Shown: positions 53,272 through 62,356, numbered from the stretch's first letter. The stretch: DNA of 64,000 nt from Tolypothrix campylonemoides VB511288 (GCA_000828075.3 JXCB02000023.1:1221744-1285743); one strand, 5' to 3'. Notes: generated by a model from the sequence alone, not told the origin. Made by a program: numbers and translations.

Positions 53272-53519
53272 GGATAAATTAAACAGAGTTAGCTAAAACC
53301 GACAGAAGCCAGGCACTCTACCCGTAAGGGTGAGTGTCGGGATGAATGGCAGGGCAATTATGGGACATTCGCCAATTGACATTGATTGCAGAGAAAATGA
53401 AAGAGCGGGAATAGTTCCATAATTGCCTATATCCGTAGTAGTATAAGTTGCAGTTACCAAGTCGCGCCCAGAATGCCCCCACCATAATCTTTGATTTGGT
53501 GGTGGGATGAATGGGCGCT

Positions 53520-53655
53520 CCGGGATTGGGGGTTGGGGACTGGCGACTGGGAAAAATGTCAAAATTTGGGAGGGGTTTTGTTGCCCCTTCCATAATTTTT
53601 CGGCTTGTTTTCCCAATCCCCAATCCCTAATCCCTAATACCCAGTCCCCTTCACT
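53520..53655. repeat. STRR heptamer arrays between SDR and RidA genes
   Basis: GGGGATT/GGGGACT-type units near 53520-53552 and complementary CCCCAATC/CCCTAAT units near 53612-53650. The 438-base spacer 53272-53709 has no convincing gene. Confidence 0.8.
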
Positions 53656-53709
53656 TCCCCTTCTCCTGGTTGCAAGATAATAGGTAACGACATACAAACC
53701 TCGTAATAG

Positions 53710-54120
53710 TTAAGAATTTGGAATAACTGCAACAGCATCAACTTCAAACAACATGCCATCAAGCGCAAGTCTTGGCACTGGAATGAGCGTCTGAGTTGGT
53801 GCTCGTGCTCCCCACATCGTCTGCACTACAGCCGTTAATTGCTGCAATTTGGACTCGTTATGATCGACCACAAGCGTAGTAAGTTTTACCACGTGTTCCG
53901 GATGTGCGCCAGCGACAGTTAGAGCGACGCGGAGATTGGCAAAAGCCTGCGTCAATTGGGCAGCAAAGTCACCAACAAGATTGCCTTTTTCGTCGTCGCC
54001 ACCTTGACCAGCAACATAAATAATGGTTGCTCCTGGTGGTGCGATCGCCACATGAGTGTAGCCATTTGGAGATGGGTCATACAACCCTACTGGATTGATA
54101 CGTTGAATTTCTCTAACCAT
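53710..54120 (-). CDS. RidA-family (YjgF/Rid) protein
   Basis: 136 residues. The family fold is seen in THVAIAPPGATIIYVAGQGGDDEKG, VGDFAAQLTQAFANLRVALTVAGAHPEHVVKLT and a C-terminal PVPRLALDGMLFEVDAVAVI. RidA deaminates reactive enamines/imines from PLP enzymes; the arginine that binds the carboxylate in RidA proper is probably Arg in PVPRLALDG. It is divergently placed from a SufR-like regulator, with a perfect inverted repeat between, so it is the likely regulated gene. Confidence 0.87.
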   Translation of the reverse strand: MVREIQRINPVGLYDPSPNGYTHVAIAPPGATIIYVAGQGGDDEKGNLVGDFAAQLTQAFANLRVALTVAGAHPEHVVKLTTLVVDHNESKLQQLTAVVQTMWGARAPTQTLIPVPRLALDGMLFEVDAVAVIPNS

Positions 54121-54172
54121 TGCTGTAGCTCTTCATTACAGATTCAATGTCCTAACCAACTGAATTCTCACG

Positions 54173-54200
54173 ACTTAATAAAGAAAAATCTTTATTAAGT
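54173..54200. promoter_or_regulatory. Perfect AT-rich inverted repeat between ridA-like and sufR-like genes
   Basis: ACTTAATAAAGA (54173-54184), AAAA, TCTTTATTAAGT (54189-54200). It lies 53 bases from both start codons in a 133-base divergent spacer. A 12+4+12 dyad is a typical dimer operator, so it is probably bound by the adjacent winged-helix Fe-S regulator. Confidence 0.65.
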
Positions 54201-54253
54201 ATGATAAATACTTGTCCTTGACTTTGTAAAGCTTTTTCTTTATTTTGTTGATT

Positions 54254-54910
54254 ATGAAGACTGAATCACCTAATAAATCAGCAACTGTCCGTACCCAACG
54301 CGCAATTCTGAAACTGCTCAAGCAGGAGGGACCGATGGACGCTCTAGCTTTAGCCTCCCGCTTGAACATTACAGCAATGGCAGTACGTCAGCACCTGTAT
54401 GCCTTGCAAGAGGAACAGCTACTCACTTATCGAGAAGAGCAGCGCTCAATGGGGCGACCTGCTAAGCTGTGGCAATTAACCCCAGCCGCTGATCGTCTCT
54501 TTCCAGAGGGCTATGCAGAGTTGACCCTGAGCCTACTTCATTCCATGACACAAGCGTTTGGTGAAGAAGGACTCGATCGCCTACTAGATATCAGAACTCG
54601 CCAGCAAATTGCAGAGTACCGGGAGAAAGTGCCTAGTGACGGTTCTCTGCAGCAGCGATTAGAAGCGTTAGCTGCAAAACGTACTGACGAAGGATACATG
54701 GCACAGATCCAACCATTAGAGGATGGATCATTTCTACTCATTGAAAATCACTGTCCTATCTGTGCTGCGGCAGTCGCTTGTACAGGACTTTGTCATAAGG
54801 AGCTAGAAGTGTTTCAGACCGTCCTAGGGCAGAACACGGTTATTGAAAGAACAGAGCATATCGTTGCAGGTGAGCGACGCTGCGTTTACCGGGTTCAAGC
54901 ATCTCAGTAG
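54254..54910 (+). CDS. SufR-like winged-helix transcriptional regulator with C-terminal Cys cluster
   Basis: 218 residues from the ATG at 54254. The N-terminal HTH (ILKLLKQEGPMDALALASRLNITAMAVRQHLYALQEEQLL) plus GRPAKLWQLT wing matches the ArsR/SufR-type family. The C-terminal ENHCPICAAAVACTGLCHKELEVFQ and a last Cys in ERRCVYRV match the 4Fe-4S-binding part of SufR, which represses sufBCDS in cyanobacteria. Here the divergent gene is ridA-like rather than suf, so it is probably a paralogue using a cluster to sense redox, iron or NO. Ligand inference is by analogy. Confidence 0.82.
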   Translation: MKTESPNKSATVRTQRAILKLLKQEGPMDALALASRLNITAMAVRQHLYALQEEQLLTYREEQRSMGRPAKLWQLTPAADRLFPEGYAELTLSLLHSMTQAFGEEGLDRLLDIRTRQQIAEYREKVPSDGSLQQRLEALAAKRTDEGYMAQIQPLEDGSFLLIENHCPICAAAVACTGLCHKELEVFQTVLGQNTVIERTEHIVAGERRCVYRVQASQ

Positions 54911-54973
54911 ATGATTTGAGCCAAGTTCTTTTGTAAAAAGGGGATAGATATTTGTCCCCACCTCTTAAGGATA

Positions 54974-56464
54974 CTAGTATCTATTTATCTGTCCCCCACC
55001 TGTATACTGTCCTGGAATCTGAGCAGGAGATGAATAAATAGACTGTGGTACTGAACCAGCCGATTGCTGCAACCCTGAATTTCCATAACTATTAGGAATT
55101 ACAGGAGTATTATAAGTAACACTACCTTGATTGGGGGTGTAGTAGGGAGCAATGTTATTAGGTCTAACAGAGGTGTAGGGTGATACCGATGGTGGTTGTG
55201 CAACATTAGGCAATGGCTGACCGCTATTTGTGATATTCAACCTATTCCTCATAATTTGGTCATAAAGAATAGCGGAGCGATCAGGGACTGCACTTGGAGT
55301 TTGCGGTATGCCTCTTAGTCCTCGTTGAGGTTGAGGGTAAGCTGCGCCAGAAATGGGATTTTGCGGTAGTAGGTTATTGAAACCCGGTTGAGGGTAAGCT
55401 GTTCCAGAGATGGAATTTTGCGGTAGCAGGCTATTTGCACCTGGTTGAGAGTAGCTTGTTCCAGAAATGGAATTTTGCAGCCCATTTGTGACTCTTGGCT
55501 GTATGTAACCTGTTCCAGAGATGGAATTTTGCGGTAGTAAGTTATTGAAACCCGGTTGAGAGTAGCCTGTTCCAGGAATAGAATTTTGCAGCCCATTTGT
55601 GACTGGCGGTTGTGCGTAACCTGTTCCAGAAATCAGTCCCGACTGCGTAGAACCTGTTCCTGTATTGGAATTGATTGTGTTTGGACTTAACCCAATGCTT
55701 GGAACAATCTGACTACTTCTGTTTTGGTTGGATAATTGGGATGGCTCAAAGGGATTTTTTTGAGTTGATGTGCTGCCATTTAAGTTTGGCTGATTCTGGT
55801 TTTTGGATTGGTTAAGCGCTGTTTGCAGGGCGCTTTCTGAGGCAATATTTTGATTAGGTCTGGTTGTATCTGCTAATCCCGTACCCAAACCAAAGGAATT
55901 TTTTACTGGATCTTGTTGACCAAACGAAGGTGTTAAAGCATTGACTGCTTGTGAATTGCTACCACTCTGAAAATTCTTTAGCTGCAATAAATTTTCTGCT
56001 TGTGCAACAAAGGGATTTTCCAGCTTTAGGGCGGCTGCGGAATCACCTTCCTTGACGCTAGCCTTTGATTTGTCATCAGTTGCAGAAGTTTGGTTTTTGC
56101 TATTTAAAGCCTCTAATAAGCCGCCTCTGCTGTTTTTTGCCTGAGTGTTTTGCGTGTTCCTGGTTGTTCTTGCAGGTGGTGAATTTTCTTTGTCGGAGTC
56201 GGTATTAAACAGGACTGGTAAGTTATCAATGTCAGCGGCAATTGCCCGATCTTCTTCTGAAAGAGAAGAGTTGTCAGGCACTTTTGCAGCGAATTGGTTT
56301 TTTTGCCAATCAGTAAAAAAGTTTGGGTTTGCCCAGTATTCTTTAATCGTCAGCCCTACGACGGATAAAAAAATTGCTGCTCCCCAAAAACCAGGTCGCG
56401 ATAAGTTCCATAACCTAGCTTTGAGATAGCGTAAGTGAGCGGGAGGAAAATGGCGGCGTGACAT
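54974..56464 (-). CDS. Membrane-anchored low-complexity protein with tandem peptide repeats
   Basis: 496 residues from ATG 56464. The N-terminus is basic (SRRHFPPAHLRYLKARLW), followed by one helix (FWGAAIFLSVVGLTI). After a Lys/Asp/Ser linker the rest is Gln/Asn/Ser/Pro/Gly-rich and lacks Cys. Residues about 280-390 contain roughly six copies of a 15-20-residue unit with consensus NSISGTGYSQPGFNNLLPQ, and the end is Pro/Tyr/Gly-rich. It is probably a disordered periplasmic stalk or surface protein. It lies 273 bases after lptF/G on the same strand. No family recognised. Confidence 0.68.
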   Translation of the reverse strand: MSRRHFPPAHLRYLKARLWNLSRPGFWGAAIFLSVVGLTIKEYWANPNFFTDWQKNQFAAKVPDNSSLSEEDRAIAADIDNLPVLFNTDSDKENSPPARTTRNTQNTQAKNSRGGLLEALNSKNQTSATDDKSKASVKEGDSAAALKLENPFVAQAENLLQLKNFQSGSNSQAVNALTPSFGQQDPVKNSFGLGTGLADTTRPNQNIASESALQTALNQSKNQNQPNLNGSTSTQKNPFEPSQLSNQNRSSQIVPSIGLSPNTINSNTGTGSTQSGLISGTGYAQPPVTNGLQNSIPGTGYSQPGFNNLLPQNSISGTGYIQPRVTNGLQNSISGTSYSQPGANSLLPQNSISGTAYPQPGFNNLLPQNPISGAAYPQPQRGLRGIPQTPSAVPDRSAILYDQIMRNRLNITNSGQPLPNVAQPPSVSPYTSVRPNNIAPYYTPNQGSVTYNTPVIPNSYGNSGLQQSAGSVPQSIYSSPAQIPGQYTGGGQINRY

Positions 56465-56736
56465 GAGCAAAATGGAGTTTGGGTTTACAAAGAAAGTGGC
56501 AAAACTTCAGGAAAGTTCAAAGCAGTCGTTTCCGTATGAAGCTTTTCTCGTTGACTTATAGCAATTTTCATTTTTGTATGATTTGCGAGTACCCAATTAA
56601 CCCCAAGCAATTTTTCGCCGTTACTGGGTATACTCCAAACCGTGAGGAAATATCACAAACGAAATTGAATTTTACTTTTATAGTACCTACTCCACAGTGA
56701 TCAGTCATCACCCGCAGGCGGATTTTAGTAGAAAAT

Positions 56737-57909
56737 TTATCTTTGTGCTACCCGCATCAATAAGAATGTACCTATTCCTAAGCCTAAGAAGTTCGGCAAC
56801 CAAGCTCCCACAAAAGTAGAAAAGATACCCGCCTGTGCTAAAGCACCAGTAATAAAATAAAGTATATAGTACGTAAATATAACGATGACACTTATACCAA
56901 AACTTGTGCCTCGTCCTGTGCGCTGAGGTATGGTTCCCATTGCTGCACCAACTAAGCCAAAAACGACACAGACAAACGGCAAGGCTATTTTTTGTTGAAT
57001 TCTGACTTCGAGTTTGCGAATTTTTGGCTCATCACCGCCAAGGCGTTCAATCTCTAATTGTTCGAGCGATTGGGCAATGTTCATCTCACCATAGTCTCGG
57101 CTTTTCTGTGCCAAATCTAATGCTGTACGAGGCAATTTCACTTGTTGGTGTTCAAACCGTAGGATGTTCCGATAAGAGCGGTCTGGAGCGACTAGATAGA
57201 TGGTACCGTTGTAAAAATCCCAGAGGTTTTGAGATGGATTCCACTCACCTGATTCTGAGACAATAATTTGACTTAAACCTTCTGTTGAACGGTCGATAAT
57301 CGTCAAACCTTTCATCTGCTTGCCATCAAATTCGTCAGCATAAAACAGGCGGTTCAAGATTTTTTTCTTACCACCATCCTCCTGTTTGACTTTTTGGTAT
57401 TCTGGATAAAATATATTTTGCTGCTTAACAATACTTGGCTGCTCTGACTTTAAAGCTTTGTCCAAAATTTGAGATGCTTGGAATTTTGAGGCTGGTGCAA
57501 GATGTTCGTTAAACACAAAGGTCATTCCTGTGACTACCAAACTCAACATCACAGCAGTTAGCACCATGCGATAGACACTTACCCCACAGCCACGCAGGGC
57601 GATCAGTTCGCTTTCGCTTGAAAGACGACTGTAAGTCATCAAAGTTGCTAGCAACGTGGACATGGGGAAGGCTAAAACGATAAACTCTGGCAGCCTTAAC
57701 ACAAAAACCTGAACGGCAATGCCTATCGGTAGCCCAGATTCGACAATTTTCCGCACCAACTCGAACATAGCGTCTATGGTGACGCCGATGGAAGCGAAAG
57801 CCCCAACACCAAACAAAAATGTTGGCAGCAATTCCCTCGTCAGGTAGCGATCCATGATCGAAAATGGCAGCAGCGAACTAAGGGTGTAGAAAGACTTGTA
57901 TTTAGCCAT
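56737..57909 (-). CDS. LptF/LptG (YjgP/YjgQ)-family permease
   Basis: 390 residues; an alternative start at residue 19 (MDRYLTRELLPTFLFG) would match most family members better. Three N-terminal membrane segments, a periplasmic beta-jellyroll of about 190 residues, and three C-terminal segments (LPFVCVVFGLVGAAMG onwards) fit the LptF/G permease of the lipopolysaccharide exporter. It follows lptA-lptB on the same strand. As usual in cyanobacteria, only one such permease is here rather than a pair. Confidence 0.88.
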   Translation of the reverse strand: MAKYKSFYTLSSLLPFSIMDRYLTRELLPTFLFGVGAFASIGVTIDAMFELVRKIVESGLPIGIAVQVFVLRLPEFIVLAFPMSTLLATLMTYSRLSSESELIALRGCGVSVYRMVLTAVMLSLVVTGMTFVFNEHLAPASKFQASQILDKALKSEQPSIVKQQNIFYPEYQKVKQEDGGKKKILNRLFYADEFDGKQMKGLTIIDRSTEGLSQIIVSESGEWNPSQNLWDFYNGTIYLVAPDRSYRNILRFEHQQVKLPRTALDLAQKSRDYGEMNIAQSLEQLEIERLGGDEPKIRKLEVRIQQKIALPFVCVVFGLVGAAMGTIPQRTGRGTSFGISVIVIFTYYILYFITGALAQAGIFSTFVGAWLPNFLGLGIGTFLLMRVAQR

Positions 57910-57982
57910 TAGTCAGGAGTCATGAGCTATTTAAAAATAAAAAACAAAAAACATTTGAAAAATTTAATTTCAAATTCTTAAT

Positions 57983-58711
57983 TTAGACTTGGAACTTATC
58001 GCCCAAATAGTATTGTCTGACAAGCGGGTTATTATAGAGTTCGCTGGAGGTGCCAGAAGCAAGGATTTGTCCTTCGCGCATAATATATCCGCGATCCGTG
58101 ATGGCAAGAGTTTCGCGGACGTTGTGATCTGTAATTAAAATGCCCATATGGCGATCGCGCAGTTGCGCTACAATTTGCTGAATCTCTGAGACTGCGATTG
58201 GATCAACTCCAGCAAATGGTTCATCCAAAAGTAAAAATTTTGGTCCTTCCCTTCCAGCTGCTAAGGCTCTTGCCAATTCCGTTCGGCGTCTTTCACCTCC
58301 AGAAAGTTGAATTCCTTTACTATTCGCCAACTTTTCCAAACGAAACTCCCGTAGCAAACTTTCCACTCGCCGTCCCCATTCCCAGCGTGGTACATTAGTT
58401 TGCTCTAGCACCAAAAGAAGATTGTCTCGCACGCTGAGCTGCCGAAAAATACTTGCTTCCTGTGCTAAATAACCAATGCCTAACCGCGCCCTTTTGTGCA
58501 TTGGTAGTGGAGTCACATCCATATTGTCTAACCAAACGTTTCCCTGGTCTGGTTTTTCTAGACCTGTGGCAATGTAAAAAGTCGTCGTTTTACCAGCGCC
58601 ATTGGGACCAAGTAACCCAACGATTTCGCCTTGAGCAACAGAAAGGTTGACGCGATTGACAATGACTCGCTTGTTGTAAGATTTATGAATGTTTTGTAAG
58701 ACAATTTTCAC
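57983..58711 (-). CDS. lptB: LPS export ABC transporter ATP-binding protein
   Basis: 242 residues, a full ABC domain: Walker A GPNGAGKTTTFYI, signature LSGGERRRTELARAL, Walker B FLLLDEPFAGVDP and H-loop LITDHNVRETL, all in the LptB-typical wording. It powers LPS extraction with LptF/G and the LptA bridge. It starts 22 bases after the lptA stop and ends 73 bases before the permease gene: one operon. Confidence 0.93.
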   Translation of the reverse strand: MKIVLQNIHKSYNKRVIVNRVNLSVAQGEIVGLLGPNGAGKTTTFYIATGLEKPDQGNVWLDNMDVTPLPMHKRARLGIGYLAQEASIFRQLSVRDNLLLVLEQTNVPRWEWGRRVESLLREFRLEKLANSKGIQLSGGERRRTELARALAAGREGPKFLLLDEPFAGVDPIAVSEIQQIVAQLRDRHMGILITDHNVRETLAITDRGYIMREGQILASGTSSELYNNPLVRQYYLGDKFQV

Positions 58712-58733
58712 TTGTCTTTTGCCCTTTACTCAG

Positions 58734-59252
58734 TTATCGCGGCTGGTTAGTTTTCTTTAGAGGCGCTGTTGCAGGAGCAGATGATCCAGGAGCTTGATTG
58801 TTAACTTGATTGTCGTTAACCATGTAGATAGATTCTACCTGACGACCTTGCTTGGGTGTAGCAACAAATCGCCCTTCGTCAATTAGATACGTCACTGTTT
58901 CAGCCTTGATACTATTGCTGCCCTGTTGTAAAACATAAACATTGCCACTGAGAACAATCTGACGTTCGCGGGTAAAGTATTGTGCTTGGGCAGCAGTTGC
59001 CTGAATACCTCGTCCTGGATAAGAGAGTTCTACGTCACCGCGAACAGTTGCCACTTGTGTTTTAGAGTTATACTCTTGCTGTTTGCCACGGATGTAGAGG
59101 GGACGATTTTGCCCAGCAGATGCTTGAGGTGTTTGTGCAGTGGCTCTTTGCAGTTGGGGGGGAAATGTCATTGCGCCCAGAAGTACAACTGGTAGCATCA
59201 AGGCTAAGCCCAAACGACGCTTATGAAATTGAGGCAATTGATAGTGAAGCAT
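58734..59252 (-). CDS. lptA: LptA/OstA-like periplasmic LPS transport protein
   Basis: 172 residues from ATG 59252. A signal peptide (RRLGLALMLPVVLLGAMTF, cleavage near ATAQ) is followed by the OstA beta-strands: GKQQEYNSKTQVATVRGDVELSYPG, IQATAAQAQYFTRERQIVLSGNVYVLQQG and IKAETVTYLIDEGRF. A Pro/Ala tail closes it. It bridges the inner and outer membrane in LPS export. First gene of the lptA-lptB-lptF/G unit. Confidence 0.88.
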   Translation of the reverse strand: MLHYQLPQFHKRRLGLALMLPVVLLGAMTFPPQLQRATAQTPQASAGQNRPLYIRGKQQEYNSKTQVATVRGDVELSYPGRGIQATAAQAQYFTRERQIVLSGNVYVLQQGSNSIKAETVTYLIDEGRFVATPKQGRQVESIYMVNDNQVNNQAPGSSAPATAPLKKTNQPR

Positions 59253-59579
59253 CATAGCAATTAAGAATTTATGATTTCTTGTGTTATTCCAATCTCAACT
59301 ACTTTAACTAGAAATAAAATACACTTTCTAGATTTTCCTTTGGATAGTGACTGGCAAAAACTAAGACTATTGACGCTTTCCCCACCTTTAAGGTTTCATC
59401 TCACCTCCGGTATGTTACCTATAGTTCCCCTAAAACTCCATTTCGTACGCCCGTCTTACTCTGGCAGAGCAACCAGAAGGACAGACAAGGAAAACTTTTG
59501 CATTGAGGCGAGCAGTCAACTGATAGGGTAGGACGCTAAAGTGACTTGATCTCACTTGTTATTAAATGTATCCTGCCTA

Positions 59580-59680
59580 GTGGTCTGTTTCGTTACAAGA
59601 TCCCCGACTTCTCAAAGAAGTCGGGGATCTGACACCTACTACGAACTTATACAACCATCATAATTAATCGGACAGACCAC
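59580..59680. mobile_element. MITE-like element flanked by TA, GTGGTCTGT ends
   Basis: Terminal inverted repeats GTGGTCTGT/ACAGACCAC are flanked by TA on each side (59578-59579, 59681-59682), the target duplication of IS630/mariner-type transposases. Joining the flanks restores CTGCCTAGGCAG, itself a perfect palindrome cut at its central TA. The inside holds a hairpin with 15-base arms (AGATCCCCGACTTCT, loop CAA, 59598-59630). No coding frame, so it needs a transposase in trans. The rest of the spacer 59256-59792 shows no gene. Confidence 0.75.
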
Positions 59681-59792
59681 TAGGCAGAAAACGAACTTGT
59701 TTTGTTGAGTGCGATCGCACACAGATTTGCTTGTACTGCCAACTCGCTTGAATTTAAGATATCTTAATAATTATTTAATATTTTTTTTATTC

Positions 59793-60191
59793 TTACTCTT
59801 TTTCATGATTCACTTGTATAATCCTGGGCAAGGGCAAACCTCCATCTTGACCCAGGTTAAAGGCAGTAATATTTTCTGGTGTTTGTTGTAGTGCGGTTAA
59901 CAATGCCGCACTCTGGCTTAGTACTTCGTCTACATCAATGCCACCAAATTGCGATGGGTAACGTCGCAAGCGATTGCTACCCTCACCCAACAAAATCATT
60001 GCACCACGCAAGTTGTGGTTACTTAGATGATACAGCGCCACAGCAATTTGCAGAATGCCTTGATAAAAAGTTTTTTCTGGCTCTGTTGCTTCAATCCACA
60101 GAGCCTCTAAGGTGTCATGACAGGCATAGTACTGCCCAGCATTAAACTGCTCGACACCTTGCCAAAACTCATCGGGCATTCCTTCGTTCAT
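59793..60191 (-). CDS. DUF309 domain protein
   Basis: 132 residues. The signature FNAGQYYACHDTLEALWIEATEPEKTFYQGILQIAVALYHL, with its conserved His/Glu pair, and the following NLRGAMILLGEGSNRLRRYP define DUF309, a helical family of unknown function common in cyanobacteria and chloroplasts. Its start overlaps the stop of ftrC by four bases, so the two are coupled. No catalytic claim is possible. Confidence 0.85.
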   Translation of the reverse strand: MNEGMPDEFWQGVEQFNAGQYYACHDTLEALWIEATEPEKTFYQGILQIAVALYHLSNHNLRGAMILLGEGSNRLRRYPSQFGGIDVDEVLSQSAALLTALQQTPENITAFNLGQDGGLPLPRIIQVNHEKE

Positions 60192-60553
60192 GCCATGCTA
60201 TCTCGCACTTGTTTGATTGTTTCTAAAGAGATTTCTTGCTTATCCCCTGCAAAATCATTGTCTGAGGTGAGGAACAGCATACAGTGGCACTCTTTGCGCT
60301 CCCGCATTGGGACGCATGGACAGTTCCAAAAAGTCGCTTTGACTTCCGCTTCTTTGTCTTCATAGTGGCGACAGGGACACAAAGGAGCTCCAAGTTCGTC
60401 TTTGTGCTTGGCAAGTCCTTCAATAACAACTGCTGTCACAGAGGGTTCAGAACAGAAGTACGTTCCAGTGCGCTTGGCGTATTGTTCTGAAAAATGCCGC
60501 ATTGCCTCTAGGCTGTGTTCGCTAGATTTTGTGTTAACTTCTGGTGAAATCAT
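60188..60553 (-). CDS. ftrC: Ferredoxin:thioredoxin reductase catalytic chain
   Basis: 121 residues. All Cys motifs are present: CPC (59-61), CPC (78-80) and CHC (89-91). By the Synechocystis pattern Cys61 and Cys91 form the redox disulfide, and Cys59, 78, 80, 89 hold the 4Fe-4S cluster. It passes electrons from photosystem-I-reduced ferredoxin to thioredoxin for light control of carbon metabolism. The variable chain (ftrV) is not here. It is transcribed with the overlapping DUF309 gene. Confidence 0.95.
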   Translation of the reverse strand: MISPEVNTKSSEHSLEAMRHFSEQYAKRTGTYFCSEPSVTAVVIEGLAKHKDELGAPLCPCRHYEDKEAEVKATFWNCPCVPMRERKECHCMLFLTSDNDFAGDKQEISLETIKQVRDSMA

Positions 60554-60653
60554 GGGATCGGCTACTCATAATTTAAACATTTCTTTGCATTGTACCGCAG
60601 CCTATGGGAGCTATAACTAGGGATGATTCCCCCTATCTATAGAGACTTTGGAT

Positions 60654-60735
60654 TTTGAATTGGGGATTAGGGATTGGGGATTGGGGATTGGGGATTTTGA
60701 ATTGGGGATTAGGGATTGGGGATTGGGCATTGGGT
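60654..60735. repeat. STRR heptamer array (GGGGATT type)
   Basis: About ten degenerate units GGGGATT/AGGGATT in two blocks, separated by TTTTGAATT, in the 342-base spacer 60554-60895 between ftrC and the DUF58 gene. A short CCCCAGTACCCAGTCCC complement follows near 60853-60869. No gene in the spacer. Confidence 0.85.
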
Positions 60736-60895
60736 TATCAAACGAAAAATTATGGAAGGGGCAATAAAGCCCTCCCATGCCAGATCTCTCAACGGGGGGA
60801 ACCCCCGCACGAGACTGGCTCAAATTTTGGAGCATTTTCCCCTTCAACAGTCCCCAGTACCCAGTCCCGGGGCGGCAAGGAGTTTGTATTTCTTA

Positions 60896-62053
60896 TTAAC
60901 TCATTGTTTTTTGTAACTGCGCTTGGAGTGGTTGTTGAGAGTCCAACACTATGCCTGGAAAATCTATATTGACTATCACCTGTTCATCGGGTAAAGATAC
61001 ATTATGCCACAGCACCCAACGACTGCCGTTAGGCAATGAAGAGAGAGTGAGAGGATTTTGCGTCAGCCAAATCAAAGGATAGCTGGGAGGGTGAAGACTG
61101 GTGGCGTCTTCACCTGCGGTGGTTGCGGCTAAGGTTTCCAGAACAAGGCATTCGCCTTTGACTAAACCTGTCATTGCTGTCCACAGTTGCACTTGCATAG
61201 AGTGGCAATGTGCGTAATAATACAATGATGCTACGGCAATCACAGCTTGTTCAAAACACTCTTCTTCCCATTTGCCAGCAGTATCAAGAGCAAGAATCAT
61301 CTCTTGTCCACCTGTGACCATTTCTAACTCTCGTAGCCGAAATTCTCCGTAACGGGCACTGCTACGCCAGTGGATAAGACGGATGGGATCACCTATGCGG
61401 TAAGGGCGCAAGGAACGCGTTAGTCCTTGGGTTGCTGTTTGCAGTTTGCCACGAAGGTCGCCCCTGTTGATATTTTCCTTGCCTATTTCATCAATTAACG
61501 GACAGGTGGTGAGGGGTAACACCGTGGGATAGACAATTGCTGTTGCAGCAGCATGGCGCAGACGGCGACACCAAAATAATCCTAGGGGCGCACCAGTCCT
61601 AAGTTCAACTGTGTGCCAACGATAAATGCCCCGGCGTTGGGTAGGCTGATGGTACAAGAGGCGATAATTGCTGTTTGTGGGAATTGTATCTATTGGCTTT
61701 TGTACTGGTTTGCCTAAGATAAAAGGTAATATATCTTGAAGTTGCAGCAGGGTAACAGGTCGGTTGGTCTGGTTGAGGATTTCTAATTCGACTGTTAAAT
61801 CGTCTCCTGCTGTTACAGGCTGGATGGGAAGACGCTTAATGTTCAAACGAACAAGCGATCGCGGTGGTAAGATTGCTGCTACGCCTAATAGGGCAAAACT
61901 CACACCACTAATAACATATAGCCAGCCAGCCATTGTATTGATGCCAGCCCCAAGAAAACAAATAGCAATTCCTATAAGTACCCATCCACTGTATGCAGGG
62001 GTACAAGCGTGGGTTTCTAGCCAGTTGGTGATGCGCCTGATAATTTCCATCAA
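60896..62053 (-). CDS. DUF58 domain protein (von Willebrand-like, membrane-anchored)
   Basis: 385 residues. Two membrane segments at about 20-40 and 43-60 are followed by a beta-sandwich ([20 protein letters not shown]) and the DUF58 signature [30 protein letters not shown] near 215-245, then MILALDTAG, the MIDAS-like start. DUF58 proteins often accompany MoxR AAA+ ATPases and transglutaminase-like genes, but neither is visible here. Role unknown. Confidence 0.86.
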   Translation of the reverse strand: MMEIIRRITNWLETHACTPAYSGWVLIGIAICFLGAGINTMAGWLYVISGVSFALLGVAAILPPRSLVRLNIKRLPIQPVTAGDDLTVELEILNQTNRPVTLLQLQDILPFILGKPVQKPIDTIPTNSNYRLLYHQPTQRRGIYRWHTVELRTGAPLGLFWCRRLRHAAATAIVYPTVLPLTTCPLIDEIGKENINRGDLRGKLQTATQGLTRSLRPYRIGDPIRLIHWRSSARYGEFRLRELEMVTGGQEMILALDTAGKWEEECFEQAVIAVASLYYYAHCHSMQVQLWTAMTGLVKGECLVLETLAATTAGEDATSLHPPSYPLIWLTQNPLTLSSLPNGSRWVLWHNVSLPDEQVIVNIDFPGIVLDSQQPLQAQLQKTMS

Positions 62054-62220
62054 TCCAGGCTAACCGATCAATGTTTGTAAGTCACTGGAATCTGGGTTTG
62101 TTTGGAGGATTCATCAAGATACTTTCTACATTAGACCTGCTTTGAAAGCCTATTTTCATCGAACGCTTGAAAGATTTAGTTCATGGGCATCTGTTATAAA
62201 ACTCAATTGCTATGAAAATA

Positions 62221-62289
62221 AAACCACAGATGGACACAGATGGACACAGATAATTTATCTGTGTGTATCGGTGTTTATCTGTGGTTCTT
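62221..62289. repeat. Inward-facing ACCACAGATGGACACAGATG repeats
   Basis: AACCACAGATGGACACAGATG-type sequence faces its complement (CATCTGTG...TCTGTGGTT) within 70 bases; the same 15-20-base motif occurs at 11050-11075, 15655-15760 and 51120-51210. The 303-base spacer 62054-62356 holds no gene. Confidence 0.75.
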
Positions 62290-62356
62290 AACTAAATACA
62301 GACTTTTGTAACAAGTCTGTTGACACATTTGCTGTGACGTATATGTGTAATACTAT

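Noticed and set aside
53293-53697. 134- and 101-codon ORFs between the SDR and RidA genes
   Set aside because: Half their length is STRR array translation, and the remainder shows no protein-like pattern.
56479-56700. 73-codon ORF between the repeat-rich protein and lptF/G genes
   Set aside because: Starts at a non-ATG codon in AT-rich spacer, antisense to its neighbours, no family resemblance.
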